Of a stretch of DNA of 64,000 nt, positions 1-6,923 are shown one piece after another. Positions within the stretch are counted from its first letter, which is position 1; each line of letters opens with the position of its first letter. Location: the NCBI GenBank assembly GCA_016184125.1, contig JACPDG010000040.1, positions 1 through 64,000 of the forward strand. Reading direction: 5' to 3'. This stretch comes from Candidatus Rokuibacteriota bacterium (GTDB lineage Bacteria > Methylomirabilota > Methylomirabilia > Rokubacteriales > CSP1-6). A model generated the notes under the pieces. It was not told the DNA's origin and searched no databases. It saw nothing but the letters and a program-made list of their open reading frames with translations. The position numbers and the translations under genes were made by a program.

Positions 1-156
1 CACGCGCTGGAGCGCGCTCGCCCGCTCGTGCCCCTTGCGGGCCTTCTCCATCTCGAGGCAGGTGATCTGCATGTACGCCATGTACGGGTTGGCGATCCGA
101 TCGACTTTCCCGGAGAGCGTGCGGATGTCGCGCATGGTCCTTCGAGGGATGGTCAT
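1..156 (-). CDS. Small protein of the gas-vesicle locus, 3' end outside the window
   Basis: The reading frame starts at an ATG at 156 and runs off the left edge, so only about 52 residues are visible. They begin MTIPRRTMRDIRTL and are rich in Met, Arg and Glu, with a likely helical stretch at residues 28-50. A GAGG sits about 10 nt upstream of the ATG. The gene lies 5 bp after the gvpN stop and is very probably co-transcribed with it. I do not recognise the family. A gas-vesicle accessory role is inferred only from position. Confidence 0.55.
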   Translation of the reverse strand, partial: MTIPRRTMRDIRTLSGKVDRIANPYMAYMQITCLEMEKARKGHERASALQRV

Positions 157-161
157 CGCTC

Positions 162-1175
162 TCAGTCCTCTCGCGCCGGCCCGCTCCCGGCTCCGCGACC
201 GCCGGGGCGCCGGAGGCGTCGCCCACTGACCCTTCGGATCACCTCGTCCACCTTGCGCGGCATGAGCGACTCGCCCGCGCGGGTGACCTTGGCCGTGTCC
301 GTGTCGAGGACATCCCCGCAAATCCCTCGGAAGACGGGATCGTCCCCTCGAGCCCGCCCCTTGCCGTGGGCGAGGATGCGGGCGATGGCAATCGCCGCCC
401 GGATCGTGGGCCGGTGGTTGTCCACACCGATGCCTCTCAGTTCCCTCACGATGTCCACGATGGTTTCTGCATCCGGCCTCGGGAGGCCCGACTTCGCCAT
501 CGTGACCTGCACCTCCGTCTCACGGTCATAGTGGCCGAGCTGGATCGTGATCAGACGGTCGAGCAGGGCGTCCTGGGTCTTGTGCACCCCGACGTACTCC
601 TCGGGATTGGAGGTGAAGATCCCACGGAACTCCGGGTGCACCTCGAGGTAGCCTTCGCCGCTTCGGCGCAGCTTGGGGAGGTTGAGGATCCGCTCGCCGA
701 GGATACTGAGCAGCGGGTTGTTCGCCTCGGGCCGCGAGCGCGTGAACTCGTCGTAGATCAACGTGTAACCGTGCTTGCATGCCGTGGTGAGCCGGTTGTC
801 GACCCAGAGGGTCTTCATCTCCTCTTCGGTCTTCAGCACCGAGTGGATGAAGTTGTCCACCAGCCTCGACCTGCGGTAGCCGTGGTCGTTCCCTACGAGG
901 TCCGAGCTGCCGAACTCGTCGTCGCCGTGAATGAGCATGACGGGTCGGCTGAGCTTCGAGGCGACGTGCAGAGCCAGGGTGGTCTTGCCGGTTCCCGCCG
1001 GTCCCGAGAAGTGGACCGGGTATCCGGCCCGGAGATACATCAGGGCACGGTCGACGAACGCCTCGACCGCTGGAGTCAGAACAAACCCTTCGCTCGCCTC
1101 GGGCCAGATGTTGTCGTCGTCAGGCTGGATTCTCACCGTGGCTTCCGAGAACGACACCGCCCCGTTGTCGGTCAT
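162..1175 (-). CDS. gvpN: Gas vesicle protein GvpN, MoxR-type AAA+ ATPase
   Basis: GvpN is an AAA+ ATPase needed for gas-vesicle enlargement or assembly. The 337-residue protein has a Walker A GPAGTGKT at about residues 58-65, a HGDDEFGSSDLVG segment typical of GvpN, a Walker B-like LIYDEF, and a sensor-type segment with FTSNPEEYVGV. Its length matches the family. The frame is open further upstream, but the ATG at 1175 is preferred because AGGAG lies 7 nt before it and it overlaps the upstream stop as ATGA. The last 20 or so residues are Arg/Gly-rich and low complexity. Family assignment is confident. Confidence 0.93.
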   Translation of the reverse strand: MTDNGAVSFSEATVRIQPDDDNIWPEASEGFVLTPAVEAFVDRALMYLRAGYPVHFSGPAGTGKTTLALHVASKLSRPVMLIHGDDEFGSSDLVGNDHGYRRSRLVDNFIHSVLKTEEEMKTLWVDNRLTTACKHGYTLIYDEFTRSRPEANNPLLSILGERILNLPKLRRSGEGYLEVHPEFRGIFTSNPEEYVGVHKTQDALLDRLITIQLGHYDRETEVQVTMAKSGLPRPDAETIVDIVRELRGIGVDNHRPTIRAAIAIARILAHGKGRARGDDPVFRGICGDVLDTDTAKVTRAGESLMPRKVDEVIRRVSGRRLRRPGGRGAGSGPARED

Positions 1176-1438
1176 GCCTCGCTCCTTTGGCTCGCACCCC
1201 TGGCCATGGCACCAGCACGGCGTTCGACAGGCGGTCTCATCGATCGGAGAGCGTCGTACAAGGCCCGGTCCTCCGCGGTCAGCGCCATTCGTCGCGACCG
1301 CGCTTCCTCCTGGTACGCCTGCCGCTTCCTCGTCAGCGCGTGCAGCACGCGGGAGATCCGGTCGTCCTCGCGCTCCAGCCACAACAGCCACTCGGCCCGG
1401 GACGTCTTGCGACTGGCTGAACGTGTCGCCGCATGCAT
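1172..1438 (-). CDS. Small charged coiled-coil protein upstream of gvpN
   Basis: This 88-residue protein begins MHAATRSASRKT and contains a strongly charged helical core (LEREDDRISRVLHALTRKRQ). It ends with a TGA that overlaps the gvpN ATG as ATGA, which supports it being a real, coupled gene. The ribosome binding site is weak (GAGATGAGCGC). Its start lies 5 bp after the stop of the next upstream gene. It is too short and generic to place in a family. A scaffold or accessory role in vesicle assembly is inferred from position alone. Confidence 0.5.
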   Translation of the reverse strand: MHAATRSASRKTSRAEWLLWLEREDDRISRVLHALTRKRQAYQEEARSRRMALTAEDRALYDALRSMRPPVERRAGAMARGASQRSEA

Positions 1439-1442
1439 GCGC

Positions 1443-1832
1443 TCATCTCGTCGCACGCGAAGCCCTCGACGTCCGTCCGCTGCTCCGACGGGTCTTTCGC
1501 GACACGGCGCGCGGCGACGGGCCGGGCTCCGTCTCGAAGCGCCCACGCTCCTCGGTCTCCTCCCGGCGCAGAGCCTCGTGCCCCGCGTCCACGTCCCGTC
1601 TCCCGAGGCGACCGGTCGCTGGAACGCCGGCGACGCTCGAGGAGAGTGCCAGGCCGGACCATGCAGCCCGGGCACCGGCGAGATCGGCCGCCCAGGTACT
1701 CCTGAGGTGCGCCACTCGGCGCTTCATCGCGCGCACCGCGCACACAACATCCTGCACGCACCGTTCGCGCACCCGTCGGGCCCCTCGAATCTCGGCGACG
1801 AGCCGCGTCATGTCATCCGTCAAGCGTCCCAT
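1443..1832 (-). CDS. Gas-vesicle-locus helical protein, paralogue of the next upstream gene
   Basis: This 129-residue protein starts MGRLTDDMTRLVAEI. Its first 60 or so residues closely match the protein encoded at 1949-2296: the same MGRLTDDMTRLV start, a VQD...MKR core and a DLAGA-AW segment. It therefore arose by tandem duplication. Compared with the paralogue it lacks a middle segment of about 30 residues and carries a longer Arg/Ser-rich tail. The spacing of Phe, Arg and Ala in the paralogue loosely recalls GvpC-type repeats, but I cannot claim homology. GGAGG lies about 13 nt upstream of the ATG. Confidence 0.55.
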   Translation of the reverse strand: MGRLTDDMTRLVAEIRGARRVRERCVQDVVCAVRAMKRRVAHLRSTWAADLAGARAAWSGLALSSSVAGVPATGRLGRRDVDAGHEALRREETEERGRFETEPGPSPRAVSRKTRRSSGRTSRASRATR

Positions 1833-1948
1833 GTCCGCCCCGTTCCCTCCGAGCGCATCTCGTGAATATTCGCCTGGCGGAACCGCGTGGCGATCCCGCC
1901 AGGCGAAACCTGCGACGGCAGACGTTCGAGCCGTGACTTGTCAGCCCG

Positions 1949-2296
1949 TCACGCGCTTTCGCCACCGAACCACTTCACGCTCCCCCGCCCGCGTCCAGCG
2001 GTCGCCGCAACCCCCGAGCCCAGCCAGGCGTTGTGGGCGCCCGCAAGGTCGTTCGCGAACCCATTCCGCAGACTCGTCACCGTGCTCCGGAGGCCGCCGA
2101 CGAACTCGCGAAACCCTCGCCGCTGTCGCGCAGCCGTGTCCGCGTGTGCCGCGTGGAATCTGGCCTGCATCGCAGCCACCGTCCGCTTCATGTCGGTTGT
2201 GGCCTGTCTCAGGTCTTGAACGAGCCGACCCCGTTCGCCGCGGCCCGCATGAATCTCCCCGACGAGCCGCGTCATGTCATCGGTCAATCGCCCCAT
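1949..2296 (-). CDS. Gas-vesicle-locus helical protein, possibly GvpC-like
   Basis: This 115-residue, mostly helical protein starts MGRLTDDMTRLVGEI. Residues about 35-90 run as one long amphipathic helix with regularly placed Arg, Ala and Phe (RFHAAHADTAARQRRGF, then LRNGFANDLAGAHNAWLG). That pattern weakly resembles the repeats of GvpC, which clamps the outside of gas vesicles. The ATG at 2296 is chosen because AAGGAGG lies about 11 nt upstream; an in-frame GTG at 2308 would sit on top of that site. It is a tandem paralogue of the downstream gene. Function is not established. Confidence 0.55.
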   Translation of the reverse strand: MGRLTDDMTRLVGEIHAGRGERGRLVQDLRQATTDMKRTVAAMQARFHAAHADTAARQRRGFREFVGGLRSTVTSLRNGFANDLAGAHNAWLGSGVAATAGRGRGSVKWFGGESA

Positions 2297-2387
2297 GTCG
2301 TCCCTCACCTCCTTCTGAAATCGGTCAGACGTGCGGCCGGGAGGACCGCCGAAGCGGCCCTCCCGACGGAAGCACTGCGCCCGCGCC

Positions 2388-2520
2388 CTACGCCGGCGCC
2401 GCGGCGCTGGCGGTGAGCCCGATCGCCTCGGCGTACTTCAGGTACGTCTCGACCGACGCGATCACGACCCGGGCCTCGACCGAGAGCCACCGCACCTGTG
2501 CCGCCGTCGCATAACGCAAA
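2388..2520 (-). pseudogene. gvpA: 5'-truncated gvpA remnant (gas vesicle shell protein)
   Basis: One minus-strand frame reads [15 protein letters not shown], then [19 protein letters not shown] and a stop at 2388-2390. This is an excellent match to the C-terminal half of GvpA, the main gas-vesicle shell protein. The N-terminal helix and first beta strand (the part usually reading like DAWVRVSLVGIEL) are missing: upstream of about 2490 the frame continues with unrelated residues and has no suitable start. No frame of 2490-2697 restores the missing half. An intact gvpA could lie left of the window. What is present here cannot make a normal shell protein. Confidence 0.8.
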
Positions 2521-2697
2521 CCGGATGCCGGACCGCTCGAAGAATTCCGGTGTGTGAATGCCGCCGTGCTGGCGCGGCATTGCGTCGCGCCGTCTGATTC
2601 GCGGGGCCATTGTCGGCTGCGATGGCGGGCGGCTGCGCTCAGGAGGCGCGCCCTCGAAGGTAGGGAGACCGATCCTGATCGCGCGGCGATGAGGAAG

Positions 2698-3087
2698 CTA
2701 CTGCCGGTCTACGTCTACCGCGTGCCGAGCCAGGTTTCGGATCTCGTCGTGCACGAACGGCTTGCTGACGAAGCCGTCGATGACGCCGGCGGCGAGCGCC
2801 TCGGCCACGTCGGAGTCGTCGGGATAGTAATAGCCCGAGATCAGGACGGTCTTGAGCCCGGGCGCAACCTCCTGAATGCGCCGGGCCAGCTCGAGCCCTT
2901 CCCCGTCGGGAAGCTTCGCGTCGACGAAGGCCAGCAGGAAGCGCTCGCGACCCACGAGCCCGAGCGCGTCGTGGGCGCTGGCGGTCACGAGCGAGAGGAT
3001 GCCGCTCGCGTCGAGGATGCGCTTGAGGGCCCAGCAGACGTCGGGTTCGTCGTCGACGATGAGCACAGCCGCGCCGCTCCCTGTCAC
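2698..3087 (-). CDS. Single-domain response regulator (CheY-like receiver)
   Basis: This 129-residue protein is a receiver domain and nothing more. Visible are the acidic pocket DDE near residue 12, the phospho-acceptor Asp in [14 protein letters not shown], the SGYY segment and the SKPF lysine motif. It starts with a GTG that overlaps the stop of the histidine kinase upstream as GTGA, so kinase and receiver are co-translated and probably partners. With no output domain it must act through protein contacts. It sits inside the gas-vesicle operon, so it may tie vesicle production or turnover to a signal. Confidence 0.88.
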   Translation of the reverse strand: MTGSGAAVLIVDDEPDVCWALKRILDASGILSLVTASAHDALGLVGRERFLLAFVDAKLPDGEGLELARRIQEVAPGLKTVLISGYYYPDDSDVAEALAAGVIDGFVSKPFVHDEIRNLARHAVDVDRQ

Positions 3088-4592
3088 GGCCGCCGCACCG
3101 CATCCAGCAGCGGGAGCCTCACGGAGAACATGCTTCCTTTGCCCTCGACGCTCTCGACGTCGATGGCTCCGAAGTGCTGCCGGACGATCGAATAGCAGAT
3201 GGAGAGGCCGAGCCCCGTTCCCTGGCCCACCGGCCTCGTCGTGTAGAAGGGGTCGAAGATCTTCCCGATGTCGCAGGCAGGAATACCGGCGCCGGTATCG
3301 CCGATCCGGACCATCCCCTCCGAGTCCGTCTGCTCCACGCTGACGCGCAGGAGGCCCCCAGCCGGCATCGCGTCCAGGGCGTTCAGGTGCAGATTCATGA
3401 ACACCTGCTGCAGCAGGCTCGGGACCCCGCTCACGCGCACGGGCAGGTCGGGCAGCTCCACGATCATCTTGACTTGCTGGAGCTTCGCCTGGTTGGCGAC
3501 CAGGGCCACGGCGTCACGGACGCCGCAGACGAGATCGACGGGCTGCATGTCGGCGCGCGCTCCGGGACGAGCGAATCGCAGGAGGTTCTCGATGATGATC
3601 GACGCTCGGCGGATCCCCGCCAGGACCTTCTCCGCGCACTCCCGCCGGACGTCGGCGTCCTCGGTGCCCTCCAGGAGGAACTGCGCCGCAGACGAGCTGA
3701 TCGTCAGAGGATTCCGGATCTCGTGGGCGATCCCTCCGGCAAGGACCCCGAGCGCCGCGAGCTTCTGGGATTGCAGGAGCTGCGCCTCGAACTTACGCCG
3801 TTCCGTCAGGTCTCTGCCGACCACCACGATCCCCACCACGCGGCCCGCGTCGTCCTTCATGGGGGAGCCAACCCAGGCGACGGGCACGAGGCTGGCAGCC
3901 TTGGTGACGAGATCCCATTCCGCCACCGCAAATCCTCCGCCACGCCTGGCGCCCGTGAACTCCCTGACCACGGTCCCTCGCTGGCCCGCCGAGCACAGAT
4001 CGGCGAAGAAGCGGCCCCGCACCTCGTCGCGCGTGTACCCGGACACCTTCTCGGCGGCCGCGTTCCACGTCAGGACGCGCCCGTCGATGTCGGTGGAGAC
4101 GACGACATCGCTCGCGCTCTCCACCACGCTGGCCAGGTGTCGCTCGGCGCGGCGGGCCTCTTCACCCAGCCGTACCTGCTCCGTCACGTCCTCGAGCAGG
4201 AGCATCACGTGCTCGACCGCACCTCGCCAGGTGAACGGGATGAGGCTGTAGTAGTACACGCGTGTGGCCAGCCCCGGGGCGCGGTAGATCATCCGCTCGC
4301 CCCTCGTGGGCTCCCTCAGGTCGAACGCGGTCCGGAGCTTTCGCGCGAGATCCATCTGGTCGAGGATCACGGACGGGAAGACGTCGTCGATGCGCTGGCC
4401 GACGGTCTCACCCTCCGATCGGCGCGCCTTCTCGAGGAAGTTGCGGTTGGCGGAGACGACGCGCAGTTGTGGATCGATGAGGAGCACCGAGGAAGGAATG
4501 GCATCCAGCAGCATCGCGTAGAGCTTGTGATATCGCCCGCTGTCTCCGGCCGCACCGCTCACGAGAAAGCGCGACCCGGGAGGTTCAGTCAT
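3084..4592 (-). CDS. PAS-PAS sensor histidine kinase (cytosolic)
   Basis: The 502-residue protein has two PAS-like domains (about residues 20-130 and 155-265), then a HisKA domain with phospho-acceptor His in GGIAHEIRNPL, and an HATPase domain ending in GTGLGLSICYSIV. No transmembrane segment is evident, so it senses an internal signal. The ATG at 4592 overlaps the upstream GvpL/F stop by 8 bp (ATGACTGA), and the kinase stop overlaps the receiver gene start. This places a complete two-component pair inside the vesicle operon. Confidence 0.9.
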   Translation of the reverse strand: MTEPPGSRFLVSGAAGDSGRYHKLYAMLLDAIPSSVLLIDPQLRVVSANRNFLEKARRSEGETVGQRIDDVFPSVILDQMDLARKLRTAFDLREPTRGERMIYRAPGLATRVYYYSLIPFTWRGAVEHVMLLLEDVTEQVRLGEEARRAERHLASVVESASDVVVSTDIDGRVLTWNAAAEKVSGYTRDEVRGRFFADLCSAGQRGTVVREFTGARRGGGFAVAEWDLVTKAASLVPVAWVGSPMKDDAGRVVGIVVVGRDLTERRKFEAQLLQSQKLAALGVLAGGIAHEIRNPLTISSSAAQFLLEGTEDADVRRECAEKVLAGIRRASIIIENLLRFARPGARADMQPVDLVCGVRDAVALVANQAKLQQVKMIVELPDLPVRVSGVPSLLQQVFMNLHLNALDAMPAGGLLRVSVEQTDSEGMVRIGDTGAGIPACDIGKIFDPFYTTRPVGQGTGLGLSICYSIVRQHFGAIDVESVEGKGSMFSVRLPLLDAVRRP

Positions 4593-5316
4593 GTCGGCTT
4601 CCGTCCTGCTCCGGGACCGCGAAGCTCGAAGGCGGCCAGGGGCCGCTGAGCAGGAGCCGAGCGGGTTCCATCCGCTCGATCCGCCGGAACTCCGCACGGA
4701 ACAGCTCCACAGACGCCCGCCGGACCAGGAAATGGACCGTCGAGAGGCCGGCGTTCTCGCGGTCGTGATCGATTGCGGTGCGTACCGCGAGCCCACCGAG
4801 CGCCTGGCGCACGTGCTCCGTCGACACCGCCAGCGCGCATCGTGCCGCTTCCGCGTGCGCGTACGTGGCCGCCCGGCGCATCAGGTAGTCCCGCCCCGAT
4901 GGGCCTCCGACCTCCACGAAGAGCGGGGGACCCGAAGGAGTGCGCTCGAGGGGAAGAAGGATCCGAACTCCCATCTCTGCGCACCCATCGAGCCTGCGAA
5001 GGATCGCAGCGTATTCCCCGGCGCGCCCGCGGAGTCGATTGACGACCTCCGCTTCGTCCCGGCACACGCAGCCGTAGCGCATCGGCAGGACCGTCTGCGC
5101 CGAGTGGAGTGCCTCCACGACCCTCGAGAAGGACAGCGCGCGGGCCACGTTCGGCGCCGTGTCACCCGGCGCCATCGTGGAGACTGCAGCGGCCAAGCTG
5201 CCTTCCTCGATCAGGCGCACCGGCGCCCCTCCGACGCCGGCAGGGAGGACCAGCGCCTCGTCGCTGCCGTGGCTTCTACAGGATGCGAAGACGATCCCGT
5301 AGACGAGGTGCGACAT
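4585..5316 (-). CDS. gvpL/F: Gas vesicle protein GvpL/GvpF family (copy 1)
   Basis: GvpF and GvpL are accessory proteins thought to nucleate or chaperone GvpA assembly. The 243-residue protein shows the family hallmarks: an N-terminal VYGIVFAS strand, a central PMRYGCVCRDEAEV segment and a C-terminal LLLSGPWPPSSF motif. Its start overlaps the stop of the second GvpL/F gene by one base (TGATG). It is clearly related to its neighbour but diverged, so the two probably have distinct partner roles. Whether each is GvpF or GvpL cannot be settled by eye. Confidence 0.88.
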   Translation of the reverse strand: MSHLVYGIVFASCRSHGSDEALVLPAGVGGAPVRLIEEGSLAAAVSTMAPGDTAPNVARALSFSRVVEALHSAQTVLPMRYGCVCRDEAEVVNRLRGRAGEYAAILRRLDGCAEMGVRILLPLERTPSGPPLFVEVGGPSGRDYLMRRAATYAHAEAARCALAVSTEHVRQALGGLAVRTAIDHDRENAGLSTVHFLVRRASVELFRAEFRRIERMEPARLLLSGPWPPSSFAVPEQDGSRHD

Positions 5317-6155
5317 CAGGAGGGTTCGGACTCGAAGCGCGGGCAGAAGCTGTACGGCGGCCAGGGTCCGGAGAGACCGAGGCTCAATCCCCGCGCGACG
5401 TGGCCGGCGTGGATCGACTCGACCCGGGCCGCAAAGGCGTCGCGCTCGCTTCGCGGGACCAGGAAGGCCCAGTTCGCCACGGGACGTCCGTCCGCCTCCG
5501 ACGGCCCGCGTACGACGTCGCGCTCGCGGAACTCCGCCGCATGGTGGAGCAGGTCACCGACGACGACCGTGCATGCGTGGCGCAGCCACGCATCGAGCTT
5601 CGAGCCGGCGCCGAGGCGAGCGCTCCGTTCCTGCAGATAGCGGACCCCGGCCGGAGTGGAGCGCGACTGATCGGAGGCCGCCCCGGTCACGTCGGACAAC
5701 TGCGCCTCCGCCATCCTCCGGTCGAGCGTCACCCTGACGGCCCACTCTTCGTGACGGGCGAACCGATCCAGCGCCCGCGAGATGGCGTCGTGATGCGTCT
5801 CGAGCCATGCCGTCAGACGCTCCGTCGAGGAGAAGAGCACGGCGAAGGGCGCCGGCACGACGGGGCCGTGGCCCATCGCCGCTTCGACCACGGCTTGATG
5901 GCGGCAGACCCTGGCCCCGACCCAGGCGAGATCCCCCATGCGGGCCTCCGAGGACGGGCCGCAGAAGTCGTCGACCCTCACCAGGCCGACCACGGCCGCC
6001 AGGTTTGCGAACGGAACCAACTCCACGCGGGACTCCTCGTCGATCCCTTTGGCCTCGAGAGCCGGCAGTCCGGCGGCACGGGCGACACAGTACAGGTACA
6101 GCGCCTGCCTGGACGCCTGGCCGTCTGGCCCGTCGAGCCCGTCACACGCCGCCAT
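5316..6155 (-). CDS. gvpL/F: Gas vesicle protein GvpL/GvpF family (copy 2)
   Basis: The 279-residue protein starts MAACDGLDGPDG and then shows ALYLYCVARA, PAPFAVLFSS and a C-terminal LGLSGPWPPYSF, all typical of GvpL/F. There is no clear ribosome binding site. The gene start lies 14 bp inside the preceding response-regulator gene, so translation is likely coupled. It lies directly upstream of the first copy with a TGATG junction. Gas-vesicle assembly is the expected role. Confidence 0.88.
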   Translation of the reverse strand: MAACDGLDGPDGQASRQALYLYCVARAAGLPALEAKGIDEESRVELVPFANLAAVVGLVRVDDFCGPSSEARMGDLAWVGARVCRHQAVVEAAMGHGPVVPAPFAVLFSSTERLTAWLETHHDAISRALDRFARHEEWAVRVTLDRRMAEAQLSDVTGAASDQSRSTPAGVRYLQERSARLGAGSKLDAWLRHACTVVVGDLLHHAAEFRERDVVRGPSEADGRPVANWAFLVPRSERDAFAARVESIHAGHVARGLSLGLSGPWPPYSFCPRFESEPS

Positions 6156-6567
6156 GGGAGGCGATCGGCGATCCGGCAGCCGTCGCGGCGCTTGCCAGCG
6201 CCTCCCGGATGACCCGCTGGATCTCCGGGATGTCGAACGGCTTGGTCACGTAGTCGAAGGCGCCGAGCCGCATGGAGGTGCGGACGGTATCGGCCGACCC
6301 GTACGCCGTGACCATGACGACCGGCAGGCTATCGTCGAGCCTCCGGAGCCGCCGGAGGACCTCGGTGCCGCTCACGTCCGGCAGCCTGAGGTCGAGAATC
6401 ACCAGGTCCAGGCGCGTCCGGCGCGCGATGGCGAGGGCCTCGACGCCGGTGCGAGCCGAGAGAATCTGGGCCTTCTCGACCGACAGGATCTCTTCGAAGA
6501 GCGCGCACATCTCCGGCTCGTCGTCGATGACCAGGATCGCAGGTCGCGCGTATCTCGGTACAGTCAC
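6142..6567 (-). CDS. Single-domain response regulator
   Basis: This receiver-only protein (141 residues from the GTG at 6567) carries DDE near residue 15, phospho-acceptor Asp in LVILDLRLPDVSG, MVTAYGS and the VTKPF lysine motif. The GTG is favoured over an upstream ATG because GGAGG sits 7 nt before it and it overlaps the preceding stop as GTGA. A 14-bp overlap joins it to the downstream GvpL/F gene. The cognate kinase is unknown; the kinase at 3084-4592 is one candidate. Confidence 0.86.
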   Translation of the reverse strand: MTVPRYARPAILVIDDEPEMCALFEEILSVEKAQILSARTGVEALAIARRTRLDLVILDLRLPDVSGTEVLRRLRRLDDSLPVVMVTAYGSADTVRTSMRLGAFDYVTKPFDIPEIQRVIREALASAATAAGSPIASHGGV

Positions 6568-6923
6568 GGCGGTTCCCTCCTGCTGCGTCGCGTGCCGCAC
6601 GCCGGCGCAGATACGCGGCGCTGCCGCGGAAGGAGGATCTCGAGCACGCCGTTGACGAGGCGCTCACGGGCGCGCTCGAGATCCACGTTCGGCGGCAGGT
6701 CGATCGCCTCTCTGAACCACTGGTCGCCCCGTCTGGCCTCGAGCGAGTAGTGCGTGGGGCTCATGCTCAGCGAGATCTCACCGCGCGTGAATCCTCCGAG
6801 GTCGACGACGATCAACACCTCCTCCGCCTCGTTGAAGACGTCGACCAGGGGGCCCCGTACGCGCTTGAAGGACGGCAGCGTCTGGTATCGCCACTGGCGG
6901 AGCGCGCGGGGGAATGCCTCGGA
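6564..6923 (-). CDS. Hsp20/alpha-crystallin-like ORF without a normal start codon
   Basis: The frame encodes a small heat-shock-like fold. It reads RGPLVDVFNEAEEVLIVVDL (the usual first strand of an alpha-crystallin domain), a long MSPTHYSLEARRGDQWFREA segment, then LPPNVDLERARERLVNGVLE and LLPRQ. It has no ATG. The frame is open right back to the TGA that ends the Cdc48-type ATPase at 6924-6926, and is in register with it. The only conventional start, a GTG at 6818, would cut off the first strand, so a CTG start, stop read-through or a sequence error must be considered. The stop overlaps the next GTG as GTGA. Confidence 0.6.
   Translation of the reverse strand, partial: SEAFPRALRQWRYQTLPSFKRVRGPLVDVFNEAEEVLIVVDLGGFTRGEISLSMSPTHYSLEARRGDQWFREAIDLPPNVDLERARERLVNGVLEILLPRQRRVSAPACGTRRSRREPP

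Noticed and set aside
2305-2610. A 101-codon frame on minus over the gvpA remnant
   Set aside because: It is out of frame with the clear GvpA C-terminus and has Arg/Gly-rich shadow composition.
6564-6818. GTG at 6818 as the true start of the second Hsp20-like protein
   Set aside because: It would remove the first strand of the alpha-crystallin fold, which is encoded upstream in the same frame. GGAGG also directly abuts the GTG with no spacing.
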